Below are positions 36,111-46,199 of a stretch of 64,000 nt of DNA, one piece after another. The DNA is taken from assembly GCA_013339765.2 (NCBI GenBank), contig CM023451.1, positions 156,919,432 through 156,983,431 of the forward strand, given 5' to 3'. The stretch is from Haemaphysalis longicornis. Taxonomy: Eukaryota; Arthropoda; Arachnida; Ixodida; Ixodidae. Under the pieces are notes generated by a model that saw only the letters and a program-made list of their open reading frames with translations, had not been told where the DNA came from and ran no database searches. Position 1 is the first letter of the stretch; each line of letters opens with the position of its first letter. Made by a program: the position numbers and the translations under genes.

Positions 36111-37215
36111 GTGACGCCGGAACCGAACCCCGAACACCGTGCAGCTGTAAGGATCGCCGATGATCATGTCACCCTGCCACCCCGCGCAAGCTTGATGATC
36201 ACAGTCTACTGTGAGGATGCTGCTCCTGACGTCGACGCTATCGTAGAGAGTGACCAAAGGCTGCTTCTCGACCGCGGTGTGTCTGTCGCAAGAGGCATTG
36301 CGCGGTTTAAGCAGAGCAAATCCCACGTTTTGGTAACCAATTTACCGAGGAGTACCAGCATTTAAACAAGGGCGCTACAATTGCGTTCCTCGAAGAAAAC
36401 CAACGAGCTAGTGACGTGATCGCAGTAGCCGACTTTGAACGCGCACCCGAAGATACCTTCAAGCTTCCGCATCCCTTCGACATGAATCCGGCGCTACCGC
36501 CAGAAGAGAAGAACAAGCTATTGGCTTTGCTGCGTCGCTACAGCGAGTGTTTTTCGTCTAACTCAAAGTTACGTCAGACACCTCTGGAGAAGCACCGGAT
36601 AATAACCGAGAACGGAGCCCGACCTACCCGACAGTCACCATACCGCGTCTCTTCACACGAGCGCGAAGCCATCCGGACTCAGGTCGACGACATACTCAGC
36701 GACGACATTATACAGCCATCGAAAAGTCCGTGGGCTGCGCCAGTCGTACTCGTGAAAAAGAAAGACGGGACGCTGAGGTTCTGCGTTGACCACCGGCGAT
36801 TGAACAAGATCACCAAAAAGGGCGTGTAACCCCTGCCACGAATCCACGACGCTCTCGACCACCTCTGCCACGCGAAGTACTTCTCATCGATGGATCTTAA
36901 GACAGGCTACTGGCAAATTGAAGTGGACGAGAGAGATCGAGAGAAGACTGCATTCATAACCCCGGACGGCCTATACGAGTTCAAGGTAATGCCGTTTGGG
37001 CTATGCATGGCGCCAGCAATGTTTCAAAGAGTCATGGACACTGTGCTAGCTGGCCTGAAGTGGCACACCTACCTCGTATACCTCGACGACGTTGTAGTAT
37101 TCTCCCGGACTTTCGACGAACACCTTGCAAGGTTGCAGTCTGTACTCGAGGCCATTCGTACGTCGGGGTTAACGCTGAAGCCTGAAAAGTGCCGTTTCGC
37201 GTACGACGAACTCAG
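36111..37215 (+). pseudogene. Gypsy reverse transcriptase region
   Basis: The spacer region (36111-36365, one frame) is followed after a shift by the reverse transcriptase itself. Recognisable are SPWAAPVVLVKKKDGTLRFC (motif 1-2), FSSMDLKTGYWQIEV (motif A, catalytic Asp), FGLCMAPAMFQRVMD, and YLVYLDDVVVFS (motif C, the Asp pair at 37085-37090). A TAA at 36827-36829 falls where relatives have tyrosine, between KKGV and PLPRI. The frame shifts again at about 37210. Catalytic residues are intact but the protein is not. Confidence 0.9.
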
Positions 37216-38145
37216 TTTTTGGGCCATGTCGTCAACGCCGCGGGTGTCCTGCCTGACCCGGCGAAAACTTCAGCCATTGCGAACTTCCCAAGACCAAAAG
37301 ATAAGAAGGGCGTGCGCAGATTTCTCGGACTGTGCGCATACTACCGGCGCTTCGTCGCGAACTTCGCACGCATTGCAGAGCCACTCACGACGCTTGACGA
37401 AAGATAGCACCCCTTTTAGCTGGGGAAAACGCCCAAGAAAAAGCATTCTGCGAGCTGCAACAATGCCTGCAAAGCCCGCCCGTGCTCGCGCATTTCGACG
37501 AAAACGCCGAAACGGAAATGCACACGGACGCCAGTGATATAGGCTTGGGTGCTGTCCTCGTCCAAAAGCAAAGCGGTTGCGAAAAAGTAATCGCCTATGC
37601 CAGCCGTGGTCTGTCCAAGGAAGAAAAAAACTACTCAGCCTCTGAGAAAGAGTGCCTGGCGATTATATGGGCCATTTCGAAATTTCACCCATACGTGTAT
37701 GGAAGACCGTTCAAGGTTGTGACAGACCACCATGCGCTGTGTTGGCTAGCCAATTTGAAGGACCCCTCTGGCCGTCTTGGGCGGTGGAGCTTGCGCCTGC
37801 AAGAGTTCGACGTTACGATCGTCTACAAATCCGGCAGGAAACACTCCGACGCCGACTGCCTGTCCCGCGCCCCCGTCGACCCGCCACCAGAGGGCTCCGA
37901 TGAAGACAGCGCGTTCTTCGGAGTCGTGACAGAGAGCGACCTAGCCGCCCAGCAGCGTGCCGACCCTGACTTGCGCGTCATGATCGACTACCTCGAAGGA
38001 CGCAACGTCGCCGTGCCTAGGGCGTTCAAGCGGAGCTTACCAACATTCAGCCCGAAAAACTCCGTTCTCGTGAAGAAGAATTTCTGCCCCAGAACGAGAA
38101 CGAATTATCTACTTGTCATCCCCGCAGACCTTCAGTGGCGAAATT
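37189..38145 (+). pseudogene. Gypsy connection and RNase H region
   Basis: RNase H removes the RNA strand during reverse transcription. The first segment (37189-37407) has RRFLGLCAYYRRFVANFARI and ends at a stop. After a shift the RNase H follows with MHTDASDIGLGAVL (first Asp), SASEKECLAIIWAISKF (Glu), KVVTDHHALCWL (Asp) and HSDADCLSRAP. The open frame is continuous from 37482 to about 38145 before the next shift. Confidence 0.85.
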
Positions 38146-39190
38146 TTGGAAGCGTGCCACGACGACCCGTCTTCCGGACATCTCGGCACAGCTCGCACTA
38201 TTGCAAAAATCAAGGCGAAGTACTTCTGGCCTCGCCTTACATCCGGCGTCACCCACTACGTTCGGAGTTGCCGTGACTGCCAGTGACGAAAAACACCGGC
38301 GACAAGACCCGATCGCAACCGATCGCCGTCCCGTCGGGGCCATTTCAACAGATTGGAATGTATCGTTTAGGCCCCTTCCCTACGTCACGATCACAGAACA
38401 AGTGGATTGTCGTAGCGACAGACTACATGACGTGCTACGCAGAGACCGCTGCTCTTCCGAGGGGGACTGCACAAGAAGTCGCCAAGTTCTTCATAAACCA
38501 AGCTTGCTGCGACATGGAGCCCCTGAAGTCCTAATCACTGACCGCGGAACGGCCTTCAGCTGCAGGAGCTCATGCAAGGAATCTTACGCTACAGCAACAC
38601 GGATCATCGAAGAACGACGGCGTACCACCCCCAAACGAACGGACTAACGGAACGTTTGAACAAGACGATTGCGGATATGCTGTCCATGTACGTCGACGTT
38701 GAACATAAGACCTGGGACGAAGTGCTCCCGTATGTCACGTTTGCGTACAACACGGCTATCAAAGAAACCACGCAGATGACACCGTTCGAGCTCGTATACA
38801 GAAGACGGCTGACTGCAATGCTTGACGCCGTGCTGCCGCACGTAGAAGACGACGACCTGAACGCCGACGTCCAAGGATGCCTTCAGCGTGCGGAGGAGGC
38901 CCGCCAGCTCGCTCGAATTCGTATAACGACCAGCAGCTGGTGGATGCCGGCCGCTACAACCTCCGACGCCGAGCCGCCGAGTACCACCCAGGGCATCGTG
39001 TGTGAGTTTGGACTCCCATCCGACGACGCGGACTGAATGAGAAACTTCTGCGACGGTATTTCGGACCCTACAAGATTCTACGACGTGTTGGCCAACTTAC
39101 CTACGAAGTGATCCCCGATGGTGACTCCGGCACATCACGACGACACACGCGGCCCGAAGTCGTCCACGTGGTTCGCTTAAAAACCTTTCT
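38146..39190 (+). pseudogene. Gypsy integrase region with lost first Asp
   Basis: Integrase inserts the DNA copy into the genome. A zinc-binding segment (GHLGTARTIAKIKAKYFWP, then CRDC) at 38146-38283 is followed by a TGA. In the DDE core, the first catalytic Asp is replaced: the frame reads IGMYRLGPFP where relatives have GMD followed by hydrophobic-GPF (TAT at 38361-38363). The second Asp (LITDRGTAF, 38540-38542) and the Glu (HPQTNGLTERLNK, 38650-38652) are kept, but in two other frames. A GPY/F-like end (YFGPYKI) and a VVHVVRL tail occur in a further frame at about 39050-39180. Confidence 0.85.
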
Positions 39191-39261
39191 ACGGACGATG
39201 ACGACTTTTATTTTTATTTGTTCGGACTGTCGCTTATGTTAGCATCGGGTCGATGGGGTAA

Positions 39262-39680
39262 TGCCGCGAACCATGCATCGTGTTTATTTGTGTTTTGCTT
39301 TTACCGCCCGGCTGCGCCGGTCTGTGTTATCTCTGTGCCAAGGGAAGCTCGTGTTCCATTCTTTCTTTCTGTGCCGCATGTGTTATCTGTTCTGATAGGG
39401 AGAGCATTCCGATCTAACGTGAACAGCCCAGAATAATCTTCTTGGATCTACAATGTTCTTGATGTGAATCGACGGTTCGAGAACCACGCGCGCCAAAAGA
39501 TAAAAAAGCCTGCAGAGCGGACGCCGTGGTATTCGACTCGCCGTAGCTCGCATGCGTACGTCACTTTGTTGACTGCTGCTTCGCCGCCTCTGTATTCTTT
39601 GATTTGTTAGGGGAGCACAAGTTCGCTCCAATAAACGTGTTTTCCTCGAAGACAACTGCGTCGTCTGTGACTTCGTGACA
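39262..39680 (+). repeat. 3' LTR of the gypsy element
   Basis: It starts tgccgcgaaccatgca and ends cttcgtgaca. It is near-identical to the 5' LTR outside one replaced segment near 39484. The purine run before it is a likely plus-strand primer site. Confidence 0.9.
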
Positions 39681-41340
39681 ACGTGTCTGGAGTATATCTT
39701 GATTGTAATCCAATTCTACTTGCACACTTCCCTATGAAAGTCCTCACCAGAGACTGCAAAACTGAGCAACAAACGAAATACAAAAGAAACAACTAAACAC
39801 CCGAAAAAAGCCAAACCGTCAAAGTTTGACGACATACCTACGGCTTGGAAATCTACAAAAAAACGTTTTCGTCCTTTTTTTTCATGTACTTTTACACGAG
39901 AGCTTAGTGGGGGAGTCAGAGCACCTATGAAGAAAATAAGGGATTTGCGCAACGAACAGTGAGCACGAGGAAAGTCGGGTCGACTGCGTCCTTGTTCAGG
40001 TTTACGCAGGGCAAGCGCGATTCTTGCCCAAGGTCTGCGGACAATTGCAGTAATCAAGTCTGAACCAGGAACGGAATACTGCAGGGTGGTCGTTCATTTC
40101 TCTAGTTGTTTGCTACTGGTGCGTTCGGTTGTGCAGTGCACTTCCCATCTGTCCTGCAACGGTGGCGGCGTCCTCGTCAAGGTGAAAGGGCTTTCTTTTC
40201 TGAGTTCCCCTCAGTTCGTTTTCTGTATAGTGAATTTAATGACTGCACGAATATGCGGGTTTAGGCTGTTTGGGGGACGGAAAGATAAAAAATGGACAAA
40301 AGCTGCCTATTTGGCAATTGTCATATAATGCGTAGCTATTGATAGTTGTTGTTCCTTTCCACACAATTTCATCTCGCCTCTCACTGACTCCATTTTTGAT
40401 GAAGCAGTGCCTTTTCTTTACTGTTTTCGTGAACCTAGCAAGGGTGGGACAATTGGACGACCTTTTGGATTGTTAGTTCATTTACTGTGTTTCATGAAAT
40501 TTTTCGTTAATTGTGTGGTGGTGGTTTAGTAGGCTTTTCCTACTTTTCTGATTTTTAGTATTTTATATTTTTATTTCGCTTTCTTGAGCACTTTCACAGT
40601 ATTGATATGTTTTATGTATTTCTATTTTACATTTCTTTTTGCTTTTTTCTTCACTTCAACTTCTTATCTTCATTCTTGTTTTGTGTGTGTATGTGTGCAG
40701 TGTGCGTGTGTGAGCGTGCGTGCGTTCGTAACAAGCGGAAATGAGGCAGAACTAACGAATACATTCGAGGCCAGACGGACGTCATAATCCTGTAGGTAGG
40801 AGCTAAAAAAGTTGCAAATGTCACCTATATTTAAGTCTCAAGGTGTACGACGTGATAGCATTGCCCAGCTGATCATTTTTGCGTTCCAAGTACTCAAGAT
40901 CACCGAAGTGAGCAAGACTAGGCACAACCGCTTTTATCGCCGTGGCGCAGAGAAGAAAGAGGTCATCTACCCTTAAGTAGCTTTTGTCGTTGCCGTGAAA
41001 GGCGTCGACTTCGTGGTGTTGGTCAGTTTGACCGACAAGGCAACAGTGTTGTGTTTCCAAGGGGTAATTTTCTGATCTCATACCCGGACCGAACGCTTCG
41101 GTTTTTGTTCAGGGGCAGAGAAAAGAACACATTTGTTGAGTAAGAAATAGTAGGAGTTCAGAAATAGGCTGTAAACAAATAGTAAAGAGGTCAAGGGCGG
41201 AACCCGAAGTCCAAGTCCCCAGATGCGGCCTCTCCTTCCCTGATCCTGTCATCAGCTCACGCTTATCTTAATTAAGGTAAGTAGAATATCAAAGGTACCT
41301 CCCGGTGGCATGTATCGACAAAAGTAGAATAGGTATTATT
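39681..41340. other. Non-coding stretch downstream of the gypsy element
   Basis: No gene was recognised. The plus strand is T/G-rich from about 40080 on, with a GT-rich run near 40680-40728. Composition suggests older minus-strand elements, but I cannot identify any before the LINE fragment that starts near 41400. Confidence 0.45.
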
Positions 41341-41399
41341 TCAGTTGTTCTCCCCTAAGCATACCCTTGACATGGCAGGGTTAGGTAGAAGAGTGTGCA

Positions 41400-42355
41400 T
41401 GTTTCCTGGCATCTATCATGGGTTAACTTGGTGTGTGATGTTTCCCACCGAACATTTTGCTCATCTAGATTTGTTATATGTGTTGTTCTATCCTGCGCAA
41501 CGCTTATTGTTCATGGGCGTAGAGACCAATTGAGTCTCCATTGAGAAGGGGGAGGATAGTGTTCCTAGACACAGGAGTAGATGCTCTCTACAATTTTTTG
41601 GCACAGGAGTGTGGTAATCGTGGGCGCAATGATCTTGGTATGTGCTTCGCGTGCTTCTTGGTCGGCTGTCACCCCTTCCATACCTTCGTGTCTGGATGTC
41701 CATGTGATGTGAATTTTTTTTATGGTGGAAGGTCGATACTTTCCGAAACTTTTAGGTATTCCGCCTGCGGCCAACTGTATAAGGGTCTTTTTGGAGTTCG
41801 TAATGAGGTCTGTGTTTTCGTTTGAGATATGGTTCCGCTAGTTGAATTGCCAAGAAGATAGCTCCAACTTCCTTTTTTTTCTGGTTCTGTGTGTAGATAG
41901 GTTGTGCCGCCACAAAGATTGCCAGGGTAATCCACTGCACCAATGTTTCCTTCGTACTTTTGTGTGCATCTCTGTGCGGGTGTGTGCTACTGCTTTCGGT
42001 GTCTTGGACCTTTCCTCGAAGGAATTTGATCACGGCTTGTTGCCTCTCATTGTGTAGGTTTTAGATCCCTGTCTTTTGGTGGGGGAAAGTTTTTATGGGG
42101 TGCCGCTGGATCGGTGACGTGTAAATTATGGCGTCCGGTCGTGTCTCCTTGAGAAAGGTTGCTGGGTATGTTCCCTATGATGGCCCGTCCCAATTTTGCA
42201 TTTTCCGGCCGCTCCTGTTATGTTGGGAGAGTTGCTTCTCTGATTTCATCAAAGGTGCTGCGAAGACACTATTTTGGGAATCTTTTTATGACCATGAAAA
42301 TTGGGAGGTGAAGGGCTGTTTTATATTCTTCGTGATAATGGTTTATTTGTTTCTT
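41400..42355 (-). mobile_element. LINE fragment with RNase H domain, broken
   Basis: On the minus strand the linker after the reverse transcriptase (IPSNLSQGD..HVTDPAAPHK, about 42100-42200) leads into an RNase H domain. Its late block IHITWTSRHEGMEG lies at about 41668-41710, with GIPKSFGKYRPS just before. The third catalytic site reads TNSKK where relatives have T-D-S, so Asp is replaced by Asn (codon on plus positions 41796-41798). Several frame changes are present. This domain order fits I-group LINEs with RNase H, as in the element at 61778-62830. The right end abuts the gypsy remnant at 42363. Confidence 0.7.
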
Positions 42356-42362
42356 TAGGGCG

Positions 42363-42701
42363 TTGGTAACTATGGAAACTACTGTTCGAATTTCCAGCCT
42401 TTGCGGAAAATTTCCGCATCGCTTTATGGGTCCCTACCTAATCCTCAAAGAAACCTCTCCGGTGAATTACCGAATAACTATAGTAGATCTTTCCTCAGAT
42501 CGCCGCCGTCGTGGCCCGGAAATTGTTCACGTATCCCGGACTGAAACCGGTTCCAGCGCCATTCCCCAGCCTGACCGCTTTTACCGGAGGGAGCAAATTG
42601 ATGTGAGCATTCCCTAGCAGACTCCCAGTGATGGTAAATTCCGGAGAACAGTTCCCGCATTTCGTTTTTATCTGTACATATTCTTCAGCACTAGCCCATG
42701 C
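42363..42701 (+). mobile_element. Second Ty3/gypsy Pol remnant (integrase C-terminus)
   Basis: The frame contains KFPHRFMGPYLILKETSPVN followed by RRRRGPEIVHVSR, a GPY/F-type integrase C-terminal module. It is a different lineage from the element at 34836-39680, judging by the sequence. It ends with a stop at 42615-42617. Non-coding sequence follows and is cut by the SINE at 42715. Nothing else of Pol is present upstream. Confidence 0.75.
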
Positions 42702-42964
42702 GGCAGTATTTCTTTGATTGATTGTAGGGCTTAACGCGCCGACGCAACGCAGGCGATGAGGCGCGCCGTAGTGGAGGGCTCCGGATTAATTTTGACCACC
42801 TGGGGATCTTTAACGTGCTCCGAAATCTCGTACACACGGGCGTTTTTGCTTTTCGCCTCCATCAGAAAAGCGGCCGCCGCGGCCGGGAATCGAACCCGCG
42901 ACTTCGTTCTCAGCAGCAGAACGCCTTAGCCACTGAGCCACCGCGGCGGGTGGCAGTATTTCTT
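42702..42964 (-). mobile_element. tRNA-derived SINE with 13-bp target-site duplication
   Basis: The direct repeat ggcagtatttctt flanks the SINE (42702-42714 and 42952-42964). The SINE itself is 42715-42951, read on the minus strand: A box ggtggctcagtggctaagg, B box gcgggttcgattcccggc, then a body and a 3' end ..ctacaatcaatcaa with an AATC-type tail. It resembles the tick SINE family reported from Rhipicephalus as Ruka, by recollection only. RNA polymerase III would start it from the internal promoter. Movement would need a LINE in trans. Both halves of the promoter look intact. Confidence 0.9.
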
Positions 42965-43330
42965 CCTCATCTGTGTGCATGATCATCATAATCGTGTGTT
43001 TGGGGTTCTCTCTCCTAGAACGTTTTAATAAACGTGGTTCCTGGGCCTTGTCTCTTAAGTAGTGGAGGTGCATGACCAGTCCCTACAGTGAGTTTTATCG
43101 TTTCTTTCTGTCCCACTCCTGCTCTTCCCCTGCTTCATTGCTGCAACACAATGTTGGCCAATTAGAGCAGTTTCTGCATTTAGGTAATTGTGGAACAAAT
43201 CGGCCGCTTCCCAGTACGGTTATTCCCAGGGTTCCTACCTCACTCTTCTCCGAAAGGATATCTGTATATATTTTACCATGATTTTTAACTTTGCCGCGCG
43301 GCGCCATCTATCGTTTGCCAGATCGGGCTT
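42965..43330 (+). other. Possible LTR remainder after the SINE
   Basis: The sequence resumes the interrupted gypsy remnant. It has ttttaataaacgtgg (about 43023-43037), resembling the aataaacgtg of the LTR at 35193, and then gtagtggaggtgcatga (43060-43076), resembling the primer site tggtggaggtgcgg of that element. This could be an LTR and primer site. The evidence is short motifs only. Confidence 0.35.
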
Positions 43331-43333
43331 GCG

Positions 43334-43476
43334 CCGGTGACATAGTCACGGAAAATTAGATAAGTAATGTGAAGATTTGTATAATTAGACTCTATATACG
43401 GGGTTTTATTTCTTATTTGGACTTATTTTACTTCATTTCGTTTTCGCAATCTAGGCCTATTTTGAGCGTTAATTTT
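43334..43476 (+). repeat. Dispersed repeat M, copy 1
   Basis: About 143 bp is near-identical to the reverse complement of 54318-54458, differing at only a few bases around ataattagactc/ataatgaaactc. It starts with the short palindrome ccggtgacatagtcacgg. The second copy forms part of the centre of the 2-kb inverted repeat at 53460-55444. Confidence 0.85.
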
Positions 43477-43767
43477 TTTTCTTTTGCCTCGTTCTTGAAA
43501 AGAGAGTATGTTGGTGCAAGCATCAGCTACCGCTGGGCGAGACGCTTTGGTATGACTGCGGCAGATGGGGACGCAGCTGGCGGCTGTGTCTGTCCATCAT
43601 GCTACCAATGACAGGGTGTAACACCAACTTCAGCGTGCAGGCGCGACGCATGTTGCCATCACGTATCCTTTCTTTCGTCTCGGAAGTTTTATCATTGTAC
43701 TCCTTTCGATACTCGAGTTGCTGAGGCTCGGTATTTTGGATTTTGCCGAGCCACCTTATCTGGCTAC

Positions 43768-43897
43768 CGCAGTCGTAGCTTTCGGTTGGCAGCGATGACG
43801 TATTTCCACGGGCGCCCGATAACCACGCCTGGTAGCGGACGGCTAGCGTTCACGCCAAAATCAAAGGATGAGCCTAATAACGCTATCGCGTTAAAAT
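43768..43897 (+). repeat. Dispersed repeat K, copy 2
   Basis: It aligns with the reverse complement of 13578-13712, ending tcgcgttaaaa. The two share tagcggacggctagc and gagcctaataacgctatc. The function and class are unknown. Confidence 0.65.
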
Positions 43898-44414
43898 ACT
43901 ACGCTTTAAAATATACTGGCAGCTTTTTCCGACTAGGTGCAGTAGCTCCAGACTGTCTGAATAAAAATTATTTCTCCAGTCCTGTACAAGAACTTTCAAA
44001 ATACCGTTCTAGCCCCAACAACATTTATGACCGGTGGTCAGGAATGGACGATGTTGGCTGAAATTTCAGCTACCTGTACAACTGTTCAACTAACAGTACT
44101 AACTCTACCAAGTGTAACTAACCAACTATCTCCGTTGCAAACTCTCGTATGCTGGAAGGATGCAGCTGGGGATCCTTGTTGTTTTGAAAAGAGGCATTGT
44201 GTGTGCGTGTGCTTTTGACGCAGTGTTTATTAGCTGCGTATACATAAAAGCCTCATAAACGACTAGGGGGACAAAAACGACTCACTCAGATGCGCATCTA
44301 TTTACGTCTGCTCACATTAAAGCCGAGGCCTTTAATTTCCACGTTATTTTCAGTGCTAACATTATTGCGACAGTTAAAACACAACTACGCTGCTGGCGTA
44401 TTTCAGCATAGATT

Positions 44415-44417
<3 letters not shown>

Positions 44418-44483
<66 letters not shown>
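44418..44483. repeat. CT dinucleotide microsatellite
   Basis: About 32 clean ct units. No retroelement 3' end could be recognised beside it. Confidence 0.95.
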
Positions 44484-44487
<4 letters not shown>

Positions 44488-45435
44488 TGTCAGCTTTTTC
44501 GCACAGCAGTGACCCGTGATGTCATTTGCCCTAGTTAACTCTATCCTGGACGTTTGCTTGGTCAGATCCTGATCGAACCGCGTGCTCGCGGAGTCCGAAT
44601 AAATACCGACGCCTCTCTCCCGTAACCACGATGACGCGCCTACGCCAGCTAAGGGGACTTAGCGGATGAAACCCACCGATGAAGTCGCGGAGGACGAACG
44701 CTCCGGCCCGCCGGGCGCGATCCCAGGCGCTGATCCGGCTCCAGGACAACGCTGGTCGGCTCCTATATTGAAGGGAGGATTGCCACCCTAACTCTTTCAG
44801 GCGTGCCTACAATGCGAAAGACGTCGAACTTCGACTGTGGAGTGTGCAATCGGTGAAGGAACACACCGAAATGACTGCGTAAAGGTACTGACTACAATGC
44901 GTTTTAAGTGGCCGCACATAGGCTTCTAGTCACTATCAAGCACAGGGCAGACCTTGTCAATCACAGTTTCAACTTCGCCCGACTTTTTCTTGTGCGACGT
45001 AGTAGATATATACACCCACCACCATCCCAGAGTTGTGTTGAAATGATCAGCAATGATGGAGTCTAGGCATTTTGACATAACACAAATAATTTTTTGGGCG
45101 CATGTGTGTGGGCGGGTACCGAACACCAGGTTTTTGACGTGAAACCTGTCTTCCCCACGTCAAGTAGGAGCTCTAGGGCGTTGCACCTATTCTGACAAAC
45201 GTTTGCCACAATACAAGCGAGCAAGAGTTAACTGTCCTGCCCTGGACATAGTAGAAACCATGGCGGGTTTCAAGGTGAATACTCGGCCTAAGGTGAATCA
45301 CTAGCACATCACCTGGGTCCTAATAAGTAAAGGTTGCGGCCAAGTCGAAATTATTAGCTGAATGCAGGCTGTATATAGTTACAAACGTGTTTCGGGGAAC
45401 ACAACGGCTGAACTGATGCGAACGTTTGCTGATGC
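44484..45435. other. Non-coding stretch, nothing recognised
   Basis: I see no gene. GC-rich DNA at about 44570-44760 has short open frames without family resemblance. Confidence 0.5.
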
Positions 45436-45439
45436 AAGG

Positions 45440-45810
45440 AGAGAGAGAGAAGGTTCTTATCGAGAACACAATGGAGGCTTCGGGGTGGCTTCCTCAGTCC
45501 GCGATACCTTCAACTCGGGCCGCGTCAACAGCCCTCTCGATCAGCCGACGCCGATCCTCGAAGGTGAAGCTGGTCTAGGTTCTCAGCCGAAGCTCCTGGG
45601 TTGGATATGGATTGGAACGTGGGGAGTGGGGCTTGGTCGCAGCCTTCTACAATGCGGTATAGTGCCCCGGGGGCCTTGCACAGGCGGCACTGCGAGGAGA
45701 AAGAGGTAGGAGACAAAATGTGACTTTAACTGGGGTTGGGGAAAGTACGTCCAGAGGGCATAGAAGAGTCGCTCCAGCTCTATCTCAGCGGAATTCAACG
45801 GCCCATCTCG
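45440..45810 (-). mobile_element. LINE C-terminus with zinc finger and TC tail
   Basis: On the minus strand CRLCKAPGALYRIVEGC (about 45640-45692) matches the terminal zinc finger of tick RNase H-bearing LINEs, with the expected His replaced by Arg. Residues after it (DQAPLPTFQSISNPGASAEN) fit the family ending. The stop and a short shifted remainder lead to gataag, a decayed AATAAA, and then a TC repeat (plus-strand agagagaga at 45440-45450). The zinc ligand change means the finger is probably non-functional. Confidence 0.6.
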
Positions 45811-45886
45811 AACCCTCTTTTCGTTAGGCCGGACCTGGACCGCTTAAAAGAAAGCTTTACGTCTCTGTCTGGCCTGTTCGGTCTGC

Positions 45887-45894
<8 letters not shown>

Positions 45895-45917
<23 letters not shown>

Positions 45918-46016
45918 TCCTGTCCTGTCTGTCTGTCTGTCTCGTTCTCTCTCTCTCTCTCTCTCTCGTTCTCTCAGCTCGCTCGTCTCTCTCTCTCCTC
46001 TCGTCTCTCCTCTCGG
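45895..46016. repeat. CTGT and CT microsatellite pair
   Basis: A ctgt tandem array (about 45890-45942) passes directly into a ct-rich array (to about 46016). Confidence 0.9.
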
Positions 46017-46109
46017 GGAGTTGTTACAAAGAGTGTCTTCCGGTGCCCGGCGAGTCGCAATACATGAAGAAGATCGTCTGAGCTGCGATCGCTAGTGTAG
46101 TAGTTAGGT

Positions 46110-46196
46110 GTGTTAGGAATTGTTGGAATGATCGTTAAGAGTTGGGTAGGAGTTGTTGGAATGATCGTTACGGAAGATCAACATGATCGTTACAAA
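46110..46196. repeat. Short tandem repeat around gttggaatgatcgtta
   Basis: The 16-bp unit gttggaatgatcgtta appears twice, about 39 bp apart, followed by a third partial unit (catgatcgttac). Confidence 0.7.
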
Positions 46197-46199
46197 AGA

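Larger units (their letters stand above)
34836..39680 (+). mobile_element. Ty3/gypsy LTR retrotransposon, decayed
   Basis: The order is LTR, protease, reverse transcriptase, RNase H, zinc-binding and DDE integrase, GPY/F-type end, LTR, which is the Ty3/gypsy order. The LTRs are 409 and 419 bp and start TG and end CA. A TGG-containing primer-site candidate (tggtggaggtgcgg) begins 3 bp after the 5' LTR, and a short purine run (gatgggg) precedes the 3' LTR. Only about 420 bp separate the 5' LTR from the protease-region frame, so gag is essentially missing. The reading frame is broken in at least seven places. The flanking five bases (tatat before, acgtg after) do not match, so no target-site duplication is visible. 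Confidence 0.9.

Noticed and set aside
42885..42950. Possible functional tRNA gene
   Set aside because: The boxes fit, but the sequence lacks a complete cloverleaf and is the head of a SINE with a tail and target-site duplication.
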